This document shows, one piece after another, positions 47,916-56,528 of a stretch of DNA of 64,000 nt. How positions within the stretch are numbered: position 1 is the stretch's first letter; the number at the start of each line of letters is the position of its first letter. The position numbers and the translations under genes are program-made. This DNA is from a virus. The notes under the pieces were generated by a model that was not told the DNA's origin, searched no databases, and saw nothing but the letters and a program-made list of their open reading frames with translations. The DNA lies in IMG/VR virus record IMGVR_UViG_3300037485_001992, positions 1-64,000 of that record. The stretch is one strand, 5' to 3'.

Positions 47916-49943
47916 TCACCCAGCGTTTGGCAATGGCGCAATCGCCATCGGTTCGGGCTGAGCGGGGTTTCCAGGCTCTTGGGGCGCGTTTGTCGGTGCT
48001 CCTGCGCCCTCAGCATCCTTCGCTCCCGCAATCGGTGTGGGAGCGCCTTGCTGCTGCGCTTCGGCTTCAAGTTTCGCGATGGCTTGTTTATGTTCGTTGG
48101 AGTGGTCAAGGATAGCCTTCTTCGACTCAGGCGGCAGACTCTCGAAAAATTTCTTCTGCATGAATTCGGCACAAGCGGCGTAGTGGGTAAGATGTTCGTG
48201 CCACTCCTGCACAGGAACATTCTCTCCCTCGATCATCCGCATGAATTCTTCTTCTTGGACGCGTTTCGCTTGGTCGAACAAATCCTTTATGTCGAGCATA
48301 TCGCCGTCCACAAGGATGGTGACGAGCTTTTGGTAGTTTCCTCCTGCCTTTTCAAAGATACCTTGTTTCACGATGTCGAGAATCTGTTGCTTGCGCGCGT
48401 AGGGGTCAATGGGCATGTAGGGTCCGAAGTCGACGAAGATTCCGTAGTCACCAGCAAGGTCACTTCCTTTGAAGAACTCAAAATTGTGTGACTCTTCTTT
48501 GCCACACACACGAAACATTCTCTCTTCTGAAGCGTACTGAACGAGATTCGAGATGCTCTGTTCGTAACAACGCTTGAGCAGCCGTTTCTTCTTGTTGAAG
48601 AGGCGAATCTTGCGCTTGTCACCTTGCTCGATGGCAAGCTGCACGGCGAAGGAAGAAAGTTCCCGGTTAATTTCTCCCCTGTCAAATTCGTTGGAGCCAT
48701 AGAGTTGGTCGATTTCTGACCCGAGCAAAGTGTGCAGCCGCCAAATATCTGTCGTCACATTGCTTGGCGAGAGATAGACCGGCTTCTCGCCCAGAGCCGC
48801 ATTGTAGGGGATGCGGATTGCCGGATGATTCGATGACATGTCGTCTGAGGTGGCGCCTTCGGGCCAGAGGAGACGGATATTTCCATGCAACTCTATGTTT
48901 GCTATGACCTGCATGAACATCTGGTTGATTGCCTCTTGCGCTGGGAGCGCAACCACAGCACGCGAAAGCCCATACGGGTCGTCCGGCACATCAATATCTG
49001 TGAGAACGCTGTAGGGAAGCTGCTTGTGGGCATAGGGATTTGGGTTTCGCGAAAGGATTTCGACCTGGTTCTCTTCTGACTCAACGAAGATGATGTAGGC
49101 TCCTGCCATTCCGTTCCATGGTCTTGCTCGCTCATAATACTCCCAGAAGTTGAGAGACGACGCGCGACGACGGGGTTGGTCCGCTTCCTTTTGCGAGTAT
49201 TGGGTGTCGCGGCTCCGCTTCGCTTTCTCTGCTTCGAGTTCGAGGAATGCGGCCTTCTCTGGGTAGCGGTAGATGGCCTCTTCCAAAGGAATGCGATGGC
49301 GCTCCATGCACCAATCCGCGTCAATATCAAACTCTGTGGCGTTGGGGTCAATGATGAAGTCGTCAGGAGAGACGCTGCGGAACCAGAGGTCTCCTTCAAG
49401 AGTCAACTCCAACTCCTCAAGCTTCTCTGCCTGAACCGCAGCTTTGATGACTTCTGCATCCGTCGTGACGCGCCCAGCCTCTTCATCCCAACCGTGGAAC
49501 AAGATGCCCGTGCCAGGCACGGCAGTGTTGAGATAGACACCCTTCTCAAGCACGCTTGGGAGGGTGGTGGATTGGCGGATGTGCTCAACAGCTATCTGCG
49601 CGTATTGGGAAGATTTGATGGATTCAAGGTCACGGTTGAAGGGCTTGCAGGAAACAGCAGGCTCAGAGATGCAGAGTTTCGAATGAAGCCCATACATGTT
49701 GTTGAGGACTCGCATGGAGTCGAGGGAAATCTGGTCAGCGTTGTCTTGCTGCGCGGTGGCAAGGAACGTCGCCACCATATCAGCATCGACGCCTCCGAAA
49801 CCCTTCTGCGTCACGCCTTGGTAAGTCGCGCGCGCAGCGTTCCACTCGACTCGCATTCGCTCAAGGCGCTGTTTGCCGTCTTTGAGTTTATCCGCAAGGT
49901 CAGCGCGAAGTTCCTCATCACTCCGCAAACGTATCTTAGCCAT
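47916..49943 (-). CDS. portal protein, 675 aa
   Basis: ATG at 49943 follows GAGGTG. Sequence features match podovirus portals: N-terminal charged helix, GYQGVTQ-like stretch, LNNMYGLHSKLC, then a long mixed alpha/beta body (residues 100-520) and a C-terminal barrel-like helix and acidic tail. Located between TerL and scaffold, as in nearly all such phages. It would form the dodecameric DNA entry ring. 675 aa is in the range of P22 (725 aa). Confidence 0.8.
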   Translation of the reverse strand: MAKIRLRSDEELRADLADKLKDGKQRLERMRVEWNAARATYQGVTQKGFGGVDADMVATFLATAQQDNADQISLDSMRVLNNMYGLHSKLCISEPAVSCKPFNRDLESIKSSQYAQIAVEHIRQSTTLPSVLEKGVYLNTAVPGTGILFHGWDEEAGRVTTDAEVIKAAVQAEKLEELELTLEGDLWFRSVSPDDFIIDPNATEFDIDADWCMERHRIPLEEAIYRYPEKAAFLELEAEKAKRSRDTQYSQKEADQPRRRASSLNFWEYYERARPWNGMAGAYIIFVESEENQVEILSRNPNPYAHKQLPYSVLTDIDVPDDPYGLSRAVVALPAQEAINQMFMQVIANIELHGNIRLLWPEGATSDDMSSNHPAIRIPYNAALGEKPVYLSPSNVTTDIWRLHTLLGSEIDQLYGSNEFDRGEINRELSSFAVQLAIEQGDKRKIRLFNKKKRLLKRCYEQSISNLVQYASEERMFRVCGKEESHNFEFFKGSDLAGDYGIFVDFGPYMPIDPYARKQQILDIVKQGIFEKAGGNYQKLVTILVDGDMLDIKDLFDQAKRVQEEEFMRMIEGENVPVQEWHEHLTHYAACAEFMQKKFFESLPPESKKAILDHSNEHKQAIAKLEAEAQQQGAPTPIAGAKDAEGAGAPTNAPQEPGNPAQPEPMAIAPLPNAG

Positions 49944-49947
49944 GGTG

Positions 49948-50265
49948 TCACCTCAAGTTTCGGTTTTGGAGCGCAGCAATCCGTGCAGCACTCGCGCGTG
50001 TCGCGTCCTTGGCAGTTTTCTTGACGTTCTCAACGAACATGTGGGTTTGTTCGACGATGGGTGCAGTGACGTCGAGGTCTTTACGAAGCTTCTCACACTT
50101 TCTGTAAAGCTCATTTGCTTGCGTTTCGAGTTCTGCGATTCGGTGGGATAGGCTGACAGTGACTGACTCCCAATCATCCACCCGAGCCATCGCTTTGCTT
50201 AGCCAGAACGCCATCACAATGACGGCGACTATCAGGAATACTATGAACACCCAAGCGTAAATCAT
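49948..50265 (-). CDS. membrane-anchored coiled-coil protein, 105 aa
   Basis: ATG at 50265 overlaps the TerL stop (TAATG), with AGGAG 7 nt before it. Residues 4-24 (AWVFIVFLIVAVIVMAFWL) are one transmembrane span; residues 30-90 are a coiled coil. This N-in anchor plus periplasmic coil is like an inner-membrane spanin (Rz) but no Rz1 partner overlaps it. Other options are an assembly factor or a superinfection protein. Position between terminase and portal is unusual for a lysis gene. Confidence 0.6.
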   Translation of the reverse strand: MIYAWVFIVFLIVAVIVMAFWLSKAMARVDDWESVTVSLSHRIAELETQANELYRKCEKLRKDLDVTAPIVEQTHMFVENVKKTAKDATRASAARIAALQNRNLR

Positions 50266-51803
50266 TATCTAACTCCTCTTTGCCGTAGTGTATTGACTTG
50301 TTGGCGCCGTTGCTGCATCCGAGTGACAGTCCCTCCCCCAAACACACGATTCCCTTTCTGCGCCCATTTCTTTGCAAGCTTCCTGAAGTGGGCCTTCTTG
50401 ATTTCTTCTGGCAAGTCACACGGAACACTTTGCTGTCCAGGAATGAAGGGTGGCATTTCTCGGCAGAAGTATTGCAGTGGGTCGACAAGATGATCCTTCT
50501 TTTTGTAGACCGCTCCGTCAGGCTTACGGCGATACTGGTAGATTTGCCTGACAAGCGCAGCCGCACCCACTTTGAAAAACTTGACTCTCCCCGCAACGAC
50601 CTGGTCTCTTGCGTTGTTGATGAGGATTTCCTTGTTCTTCTTGTGGACACAAGGACGCCACTTGCCAAGCTTCCCTGTCGAGTGAGCACCAAACCACGCT
50701 TCCGCATTGTCATAGACGCTCATGTAGTAGCGGAAATCTTCGTAAGGGGCGAGGCTGTCAATCACCCCTTCGATGTCATCAGCTTTGGCAAGTTTCCCGG
50801 TCCACTCTATCTCCCGAGCAATGGTTGCGTACCACTGTCCATCATTCGGATCTTCAGCAAATATAACAACACCAGTCCGATGCGAAGCGGGGTCAGCGAA
50901 TCGTACTTGCCGCCAATCGAGAGGTATCTCAAAATCATCAACGCAAATGGGAGTGACATTCTCGAAAATCCTTTGCCCTTCAGGAATCTCTTCGTACCAT
51001 TCGCCCGTCATACGAGCGCGCCGGAGTGGCTCTGGGAGCCCCGCCCATTCGGCTATGGCTCGGGCGAGCTTCTCCGGGTTGTCACGGTAGACGGGGTTCT
51101 CGTTGAGCGCCCACTGGTGGACAGACATTTGCGTGTGCTTGTCCACGTATTCGCGTATGTCTGGCACCTTCACGACGGGTGTGAAGCCAAGGATGAAGTC
51201 AGCGCCGTGGTCGAGGCAGCGCGTGACAAGTTCTGATAGGACAAGGAGTGATGGGGGCATCTCGTCAATGTAGACGCCACCCGACACCGCGCGACCCATC
51301 TTCGAGAGAAGGTTTTGTGAGTAGGTCTTGAACTCTACCACGTCGCCGTTGCGGAAGGTGATGCTCTCCAAATACTCCTCGCCCTTGTCTTTCTTCCATG
51401 AAAGACCAGAGACAAAATCATCGTCTGTGTAGTACCACTTGGGAAAGAATCGTTCGAGGTACATCTTCCAAATGGTTTCACGCAGGAATTCGAACGTAGG
51501 TGCCACCACCCACCAGGTCTTCCCGCCGTCTTTGAAGTAGGACTTTTCATCCCACCTCTGCCACTTCTTGATGTACGGGTGGCGCCTCATCACCTTCCAC
51601 GACAGGTCTCGCATCGTCGTGAAAGTCTTTGCGGCACGGTTTCCGCACCGCGCCAATTTCGTCAGCGCCTCGTCGGCGAGGAAACGCTTTTGTGCGTCAA
51701 ACACCACCGCGTCAGCTTGCCACGGAATCAGCATGTCTTGGCGGTTCTTTTTATCGAGAAGAAGCGCCTCGCGATACGCTTTTACGTCGTCATGCGTTAT
51801 CAC
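50265..51803 (-). CDS. terminase large subunit (TerL), 512 aa
   Basis: GTG at 51803 overlaps the upstream stop (GTGA). The ATPase has Walker A RCGNRAAKTFT (about residue 53), a common phage variant with Ala in place of Gly before Lys, and Walker B GGVYIDEMPP (around 176). The nuclease domain shows VRFADPASHRTG (Asp about 305) and later HLVDPLQYF (about 455), typical of RNase H-like terminase nucleases. Full length; cuts and packages the concatemer with the portal. Head of the virion operon after the small basic gene. Confidence 0.9.
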   Translation of the reverse strand: MITHDDVKAYREALLLDKKNRQDMLIPWQADAVVFDAQKRFLADEALTKLARCGNRAAKTFTTMRDLSWKVMRRHPYIKKWQRWDEKSYFKDGGKTWWVVAPTFEFLRETIWKMYLERFFPKWYYTDDDFVSGLSWKKDKGEEYLESITFRNGDVVEFKTYSQNLLSKMGRAVSGGVYIDEMPPSLLVLSELVTRCLDHGADFILGFTPVVKVPDIREYVDKHTQMSVHQWALNENPVYRDNPEKLARAIAEWAGLPEPLRRARMTGEWYEEIPEGQRIFENVTPICVDDFEIPLDWRQVRFADPASHRTGVVIFAEDPNDGQWYATIAREIEWTGKLAKADDIEGVIDSLAPYEDFRYYMSVYDNAEAWFGAHSTGKLGKWRPCVHKKNKEILINNARDQVVAGRVKFFKVGAAALVRQIYQYRRKPDGAVYKKKDHLVDPLQYFCREMPPFIPGQQSVPCDLPEEIKKAHFRKLAKKWAQKGNRVFGGGTVTRMQQRRQQVNTLRQRGVR

Positions 51804-52120
51804 TTCTTACGCGCCCTCAGACGATTCGAACTTGCAGTGTTGGATGCGCGCGACCCAAACTTGCCCATCATATCTTTCCCCGTTGTACCTTTGTGAGCAC
51901 CAGGAAACTTGTGCATTGCGACGACGTCTGGGCCTGGGTCTTTCCCACCATTCGCAGCAAGGAGTTTCTCACGCAATGAGGTCACGATTTTTCCGTAGTT
52001 ATCCTTACCCTTCACGAACTTCGAGCGGACCAGGTGGTACCCGCGGCCCTTCGCCGTTTCAGATTTGCGCGACTGTTCGCCATGGCCTCGGACTCGGGCT
52101 TTGAATGCTTCAGCTGACAT
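51800..52120 (-). CDS. small basic protein upstream of TerL, 106 aa
   Basis: ATG at 52120 follows GGGGGAG by 6 nt; the upstream part of the open frame is implausible. The product is Lys/Arg/Gly-rich (FKARVRGHG..., SRASNTASSNRLRARKK). First gene of the virion operon, coupled to TerL by GTGA. Could be a packaging accessory or DNA-binding protein; a small-terminase role cannot be excluded but the gene at 62727 is the better candidate. Confidence 0.6.
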   Translation of the reverse strand: MSAEAFKARVRGHGEQSRKSETAKGRGYHLVRSKFVKGKDNYGKIVTSLREKLLAANGGKDPGPDVVAMHKFPGAHKGTTGKDMMGKFGSRASNTASSNRLRARKK

Positions 52121-52138
52121 GTGTGCTCCCCCGTTTCC

Positions 52139-52167
52139 ATGATAGGATAACACCGTACACCAACCAA
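52139..52167 (-). promoter_or_regulatory. promoter of the virion operon
   Basis: Minus strand TTGGTT (52162-52167), 17-nt spacer, TATCAT (52139-52144; 5 of 6 to TATAAT). It lies 19 bp upstream of the small basic gene and divergent from the plus-strand gene at 52182. Confidence 0.55.
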
Positions 52168-52181
52168 GGGGAGAAGCGCCA

Positions 52182-52835
52182 ATGTTGCCCAACCTTCGCG
52201 ACCCAGTCGACGCCTCAGTCAAAGCGGCAGATTTGAATCTTCATGTGTGTCACGCCTGGTGGAACAGTGCGCCACTTCTTGGTGACGACTACCAGCGCGC
52301 GTGCATCGGGACGAACCTTAATTGGCAGGTGCTGACGCTTTACTGGCAGGTGCGGAACAACTTCGGAAGAAAGATGATTCGCGATACGTTTGGTTTCGAG
52401 TGGGGAGGGAGCCCGGAAGAAGAGGCCATCAACGCGACCATCCACTGCCAAGGAATCCAAAACCTCAAAGATTTGCCGGGTGACGAGACTTTCTGGGGGA
52501 CGTTCGAGATTGTGTGGAAACAGTGGGTCAAGTGGATGGCGACACTGAACGAAGTGCGGGTGGGAAAGCCTCTTCCTGCGCCCGTTCCCCCGCCCGTTCC
52601 CCCGCCGCAGGCACCAACGCCACCCCCGGCGCCGAAACCTGCGCCTACGGTCCCAGAAACGCCAAAACCGACCACCCCTGCCCCGTCCTGGCGAAGCACT
52701 CTCCTGAAGGTGGGTCTTGCCCTGGCTGGGGTGGCTGCGCTCTTGTCCGTTGCCTCGTTCTTTGTTCCCGCGTTGGCACCAATTGCAGCTGCTTTGAAAG
52801 CTCTCGGTACCTTGCTACAATCAACTGGAAAGTGA
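52182..52835 (+). CDS. C-terminally membrane-anchored protein with proline-rich linker, 217 aa
   Basis: ATG at 52182 has AGGGGAG 8 nt upstream. Residues 1-125 form a Trp-rich globular domain. Residues 130-168 are Pro/Ala/Thr repeats (PAPVPPPVPPPQ then APTPPPAPKPAP), a rigid spacer. Residues 175-212 are hydrophobic with two Ala/Leu stretches that could be one span or a hairpin (LALAGVAALLSVASFFVPA). A holin-like or surface-exclusion role can be imagined; nothing confirms it. Start of a three-gene plus-strand operon. Confidence 0.6.
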   Translation: MLPNLRDPVDASVKAADLNLHVCHAWWNSAPLLGDDYQRACIGTNLNWQVLTLYWQVRNNFGRKMIRDTFGFEWGGSPEEEAINATIHCQGIQNLKDLPGDETFWGTFEIVWKQWVKWMATLNEVRVGKPLPAPVPPPVPPPQAPTPPPAPKPAPTVPETPKPTTPAPSWRSTLLKVGLALAGVAALLSVASFFVPALAPIAAALKALGTLLQSTGK

Positions 52836-52863
52836 CCCGAACAACTCTTGAAAGGAGTTTCCT

Positions 52864-53136
52864 ATGACCGGAGAAGACGTGAAAGAAGTGTCCGAAGTTG
52901 AAGTGGCCCTCATTGCCGTCATCAAAGTTGGCTTCAAGAAGGCTTGGAATTTCGGGGAAATCTGGAAGGAGTGCACCACCAACCCCATCCTCCAAGCAAA
53001 GTTTCTCGCTGCGGTGCAAGGGTGTGTAGACATCCCCGGTGAGCTGAAGAACATGACGATGGCGAAGTGGTTTGACCTGGCCAAAGCTGCCCTCAACGAA
53101 ATCATGGCAGAGAATCTGGCTCTTCTGGGAAAGTGA
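52864..53136 (+). CDS. hypothetical helical protein, 90 aa
   Basis: ATG at 52864 follows GAAAGGAG. Small, acidic to neutral, all-helical (VEVALIAVIKVGFKKAWNFG, then AKFLAAVQGCVDI). The first helix is fairly hydrophobic but interrupted by Lys. It lies between the membrane-anchored gene and a small basic gene on the same strand. Function unknown. Confidence 0.6.
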   Translation: MTGEDVKEVSEVEVALIAVIKVGFKKAWNFGEIWKECTTNPILQAKFLAAVQGCVDIPGELKNMTMAKWFDLAKAALNEIMAENLALLGK

Positions 53137-53145
53137 GGTCCCGCG

Positions 53146-53340
53146 ATGATTCCAGTCGACTCCGATCCGAAAATCGCGGCGAAAGAACGTATGCGAAGGA
53201 AAATCGTCAAAGGGATGTCGAAAAAAGCCAAGACCGAAGCGAAAGAAGACCCTCGCGTCGGGAGTATTGACCAGCATCGCTTGAAGAATCTTGCCTACGA
53301 TAAGTTGAACACGAAGAAGATGCGTGCCAAGATGTGCTGA
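53146..53340 (+). CDS. small basic protein, 64 aa
   Basis: ATG at 53146 follows GAGG by 7 nt, 10 bp after the preceding gene. Lys/Arg-rich and helical (KERMRRKIVKGMSKKAKTEAK). Probably nucleic-acid binding or scaffolding; no family recognised. End of the plus-strand operon. Confidence 0.58.
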   Translation: MIPVDSDPKIAAKERMRRKIVKGMSKKAKTEAKEDPRVGSIDQHRLKNLAYDKLNTKKMRAKMC

Positions 53341-53697
53341 TTCCTATTCGTCCCCTTCTCTCACTTTGCTTCAATCGCATAGCAGGACAAACAAAAGGTG
53401 AGGCTGGAAGGGGAGTTTTTCGTTTGTTTTAAGGCGTATAGGGGTGTTGGTATGAGAAGCAGGGAAGGGGAAGAATTGTGTCGGCTACCCGCTACTTGCG
53501 CGCCGACTCGCATTGGTTCCATGCGGGCTTGAATTCCAGGCGTATCTGCTTTCAAGTCTATCCTGGACCGATTTGATTATCCCCAGTTTATTCTCTATCG
53601 GCACGCGCAGCGCGCTCTTAAAGACGTGACCAGAGCCTTGCAGAAAATCTACATCTGCAAAATACCCAAGGCACAAAGTTTCGTCAAGAGTCTCGTG
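53341..53697. other. non-coding gap with hairpins
   Basis: About 360 bp separate the convergent operons. A GTCGGC/GCCGAC stem near 53478-53505 with an inner CGC/GCG is visible, and a weak 26-codon plus-strand frame starting ATGAGAAGC has only an AGGGG-type site. No tRNA could be drawn. Probably the 3' untranslated regions of the two converging operons. Confidence 0.4.
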
Positions 53698-53731
53698 AAA
53701 GAAAAATCGCCACCCGGTGTGAGGGGTGGCG
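53698..53731 (-). terminator. Rho-independent terminator of the lysis/fibre operon
   Basis: CGCCACCC (minus strand, 53731-53724) pairs with GGGTGGCG (53715-53708) around an 8-nt loop, followed on the minus strand by ATTTTTCTTT. It lies 28 bp beyond the stop of the 287-aa gene. Confidence 0.8.
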
Positions 53732-53758
53732 CGGAGGTTAAATCGAGTGAGTTCGCTC

Positions 53759-54622
53759 TCAGGAAACAGTTTGCCTGATTCCTTCGTCGGCTGCAATGAG
53801 CCCCCGCGTCAGAATCGTGGCGAACTCTCCAGCCCAAGCTTCAATCTCTGCCTCTCCCGCGCGCGGAGTGATGGGGAAATTGACGACAAGGCTCGGGATT
53901 TCCGTGTTGGGAAACTCTTCCCGAGGAACGGTCACAACGCTCTCGTCGAGAATTTGGAAACCCCCGTCGCGTAGGGTTTCAAGCAACGTGTCATTGAGGA
54001 TGCACAGAGGCATGGGGATGGGCTGGTCTTCGTACCGAGGGGTGGTGAGTTCCGCGGTGCGGCCCATGGCCACGACGGTACGCAGACCAAGGTACACATG
54101 TGTCCCGGCAGGAATGGCAGGCTCTGCAATCTTCCCATCATTCTCCGCTTCGTAATGGAAGTGAACGTCGAAACCCTCTTCATCAAGGAGAGAGAGAAGC
54201 TCGTTGCCAAGCGCCAGGGCTGCTTTCATCTTGCGCTTCGAAGCTGCGCCACGAAGGCCCCAGGTGCTGGCGTCAAGGAATACAGAGATACGCTTTGGTA
54301 CGTTGACTTCTGCAGCGACGGATTTGATGAGCGCGTCTGCTTCAGCGAAACGCTTGCGAACCGCGCGCCAGTCTCGCGACGGGCATCCTTCAGGGAATCG
54401 CTTCGGACAAAGATACTCAAGCCACTCGCCACAACTTCCCCACGAGCCACGAGAACCGGGAACGGCGAGAGCCCAGCGCAGGAAACCGGCGAGGTCTCCG
54501 TTCTTGAGGCACGGGTCATCTTGCATGAGCGCGAGAGATACATGCGCCAATGCGAGATGAGGGAATTCTGGAAGCAGGGTCAGACTTTGCACGGCCACAG
54601 ACCGCGCTGCTCCTTCTGTCAT
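53759..54622 (-). CDS. hypothetical protein, 287 aa
   Basis: ATG at 54622 overlaps the upstream stop (ATGA). The N-terminal 100 residues contain cysteines and tryptophans (GSWGSCGEWLEYLCPKRFPEG); residues 105-285 look like an alpha/beta domain (RISVFLDASTWGL, FDVHFHYEAENDG, PLCILND). The last gene before the terminator. No known family; being next to the Acb2-like gene it could be another accessory or anti-defence protein, which is speculation. Confidence 0.6.
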   Translation of the reverse strand: MTEGAARSVAVQSLTLLPEFPHLALAHVSLALMQDDPCLKNGDLAGFLRWALAVPGSRGSWGSCGEWLEYLCPKRFPEGCPSRDWRAVRKRFAEADALIKSVAAEVNVPKRISVFLDASTWGLRGAASKRKMKAALALGNELLSLLDEEGFDVHFHYEAENDGKIAEPAIPAGTHVYLGLRTVVAMGRTAELTTPRYEDQPIPMPLCILNDTLLETLRDGGFQILDESVVTVPREEFPNTEIPSLVVNFPITPRAGEAEIEAWAGEFATILTRGLIAADEGIRQTVS

Positions 54623-54987
54623 GGTGCGTTCACTCCTTCCACTCCACGAGCTTCCCTGTCCTTCTTGCGCTTCTCAAGCCACATAAGCGCCTCGTCGAGC
54701 TTCGTGATGGCTACAGAGTTCTCACGACAAGGGAAGTGGCTGTTGAGGCCCACAAGAATGAGTCTCGCCGCTTCAATCATCGTGTCGACCTGGCACCCGT
54801 TGAGGCCATAGGTTTTAATTGGGCCAAGCTGCAGCTTGAATGAGATGGTGTTCATTCGTTCCGTAATGTTGATAGGAAACTCGTCACGCAGCTTGTCAAA
54901 GTCGTCCCAAGACATCTCTGGTGGCTTGACTCTCACAATCTTGAATCCGCCAATCTTTTCTGTACCTGCCAAAGTCTCTAATGCCAT
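54619..54987 (-). CDS. Acb2/Tad1-hairpin-like protein (putative anti-CBASS sponge), 122 aa
   Basis: ATG at 54987. Residues 1-64 are a small alpha/beta domain I do not recognise. Residues 65-115 contain NGCQVDTMIEAARLILVGL, then a helix with CRENSVAITKLDEALMWLEK. The R-E-x-S-x-A-(I/L)-T-K-L-(D/E)-E-A-x-x-W signature is that of the Acb2/Tad1 helical hairpin family, whose members (such as T4 Vs.4) bind cyclic nucleotides made by CBASS or Thoeris-like defences. Here it is fused to an N-terminal domain. Function as sponge is inferred; many family members are untested. It sits downstream of the endolysin. Confidence 0.65.
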   Translation of the reverse strand: MALETLAGTEKIGGFKIVRVKPPEMSWDDFDKLRDEFPINITERMNTISFKLQLGPIKTYGLNGCQVDTMIEAARLILVGLNSHFPCRENSVAITKLDEALMWLEKRKKDREARGVEGVNAP

Positions 54988-55008
54988 ACGTTCTCCTCAG
55001 TAGTCTTG

Positions 55009-56271
55009 TTACGCATTCTTGTTCGCTTTCAACCATGCCACAATGGCCTCTGCCTGTGCAACACCAGCCTTCGCGCTCCACTCTTGGTGGTTTCCATCTG
55101 CGCTCTTGTGGTCGATGAAATAGGACTCGATGAGAAGACAAGCCCTCACGTCTGTCGCTCTCGCTGCGTTGGGAACAGTGTACCCCTCCTCACGACTCCC
55201 GGCGTCAGGAACCTCAATAGCTGGTGTGACTTTGTCGTCCAGTGCTGCAGCAATCGCCTTTGTCATCATCTTTGCGAGAGAGACGTCATTGGCGTTCGAT
55301 TGAGTCCCAAGGAACGCAACGCAGTGTTGAGCCTTTTCGTAGTACCAGTTGTGGTGTTGCGAGATAAAAACGTCATACCCTGCTGCTCTGGCGCCCCTGT
55401 CGTGAAGGGAAAGTCCTGCAGGTTCCACATCGACTGGACACCCAAGCTCCCGAAGCCTTTTTACACAGGCGTTCACCGCAATCTCATTGAGGCTCCGCTC
55501 TGTGGTCTTTGAGTCTGCATCCACCGCGCCAACATCAAAAGTGCCGTCTACGAGTTTCCCGTGGCCAATATCAATGCAAACTCCCTTCCTCTGCCAGTAT
55601 TTCTCTACGGGTTTCGGTTCAGAAGTAGGTTCAGCAGGTTTCGGGTCCGTGTGTGCAGGGGAAACTACGAAGTAGGTAAAGTCCATCGGAGCGTAGTCTG
55701 CCAACGCTTCGAGGATTTTGTTCCCCTTCGTGCTGATAGAGTGGAGGACCTTGAAATCTTCCGTAGGAGGAGGGACAGTCGTCCCATCCGCCACGCGCAG
55801 GAGTTCAGACGCTTCAAAAAGCAGGTTTTGGTGGATGTAGTCTGCATAATCAAGCCCACCGTGCTTTGCTTTCCACGCTTCGGTGAAACCTGGGGGACAA
55901 TAGTGAGGCCCAATGTGCTTGAGGAATGCGAGCCCACCTTGCCTGGCCGCGACTCGCCAGTCTCCATAGTGTTCCCAGTTATCAAACCAAGAGAAGTACC
56001 CGTGAACAGCAGCAGAGAAGGAAAAGAATTGAGCATAGAGTCCTGGCCCATCTGAGGCTTGATAATCGACTCCCTTGGCGTAGGGAGCGAGGAACGGATG
56101 ATAATGAATTCCTAGTGGGTTGCTGTGCTGCTTGAACAACTCCGTTGTCCCGCGCCCGCATTCGAGTATCGCTTGTGCCACGAGGTACGGTTTGAGGGCG
56201 GGAAACTCTATCGTCGCCCGCTTCACAGCTTCCACAAAATCAAGAAATCCTGGGGTCGGTTTATCTGCCAT
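55009..56271 (-). CDS. two-domain endolysin: GH73-like glucosaminidase plus amidase_3, 420 aa
   Basis: The second ATG (56271) has AAGGAG 6 nt upstream. Residues 10-150 resemble GH73 glucosaminidases: AILECGRGTTELFKQ with catalytic Glu (residue 37), NPLGIHYH, then YAQFFSFSAAVHGYFSWF. A Pro/Glu linker (205-225) follows. Residues 230-415 are an N-acetylmuramoyl-L-alanine amidase_3: CIDIGHG (His), ERSLNEIA (Glu), ISQHHN (His) for zinc and IESYFID (catalytic Glu). No signal peptide, so export needs a holin. Main lysis enzyme. Separate from the GH24-domain protein at 1562. Confidence 0.88.
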   Translation of the reverse strand: MADKPTPGFLDFVEAVKRATIEFPALKPYLVAQAILECGRGTTELFKQHSNPLGIHYHPFLAPYAKGVDYQASDGPGLYAQFFSFSAAVHGYFSWFDNWEHYGDWRVAARQGGLAFLKHIGPHYCPPGFTEAWKAKHGGLDYADYIHQNLLFEASELLRVADGTTVPPPTEDFKVLHSISTKGNKILEALADYAPMDFTYFVVSPAHTDPKPAEPTSEPKPVEKYWQRKGVCIDIGHGKLVDGTFDVGAVDADSKTTERSLNEIAVNACVKRLRELGCPVDVEPAGLSLHDRGARAAGYDVFISQHHNWYYEKAQHCVAFLGTQSNANDVSLAKMMTKAIAAALDDKVTPAIEVPDAGSREEGYTVPNAARATDVRACLLIESYFIDHKSADGNHQEWSAKAGVAQAEAIVAWLKANKNA

Positions 56272-56282
56272 CATTTGCTCCT

Positions 56283-56528
56283 TTATGCGTCTGCATCTTC
56301 TTTGTAATTGTGGATAACCACGATTCGTCTCGGGTAAATGTACGTTTTAGCACGGCACCAACAGTTTATACTCTCTTCGTGGCGCAACTCCAACTCTCCG
56401 TCATCCATCCTGATACCAAGCACCTCTTCACAAGGCGCCCAGTCAGCAGGCACCGGTTCGCTGTGAATCCCCAGCACGTCTTCCACCGCTTCAGAGTATT
56501 CACAGTTGTTGATGTTGGGGCTTCTCAC
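56283..56528 (-). CDS. hypothetical protein, 81 aa
   Basis: GTG at 56528 overlaps the upstream TGA (GTGA). Small, acidic, with two cysteines close together (NCWCRAK) and a beta-rich end (TYIYPRRIVVIHN). The longer open frame from 56612 overlaps the fibre-like gene and has an Arg/His-rich shadow start. No family recognised. It lies directly before the endolysin. Confidence 0.5.
   Translation of the reverse strand: MRSPNINNCEYSEAVEDVLGIHSEPVPADWAPCEEVLGIRMDDGELELRHEESINCWCRAKTYIYPRRIVVIHNYKEDADA

Noticed and set aside
49176-50024. 282-aa plus-strand frame
   Set aside because: Antisense to the portal gene, no ribosome site, no recognisable motif.
53440-53600. possible tRNA in the convergent gap
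   Set aside because: Stems exist but no cloverleaf with a T-loop and CCA-proximal acceptor could be drawn on either strand.
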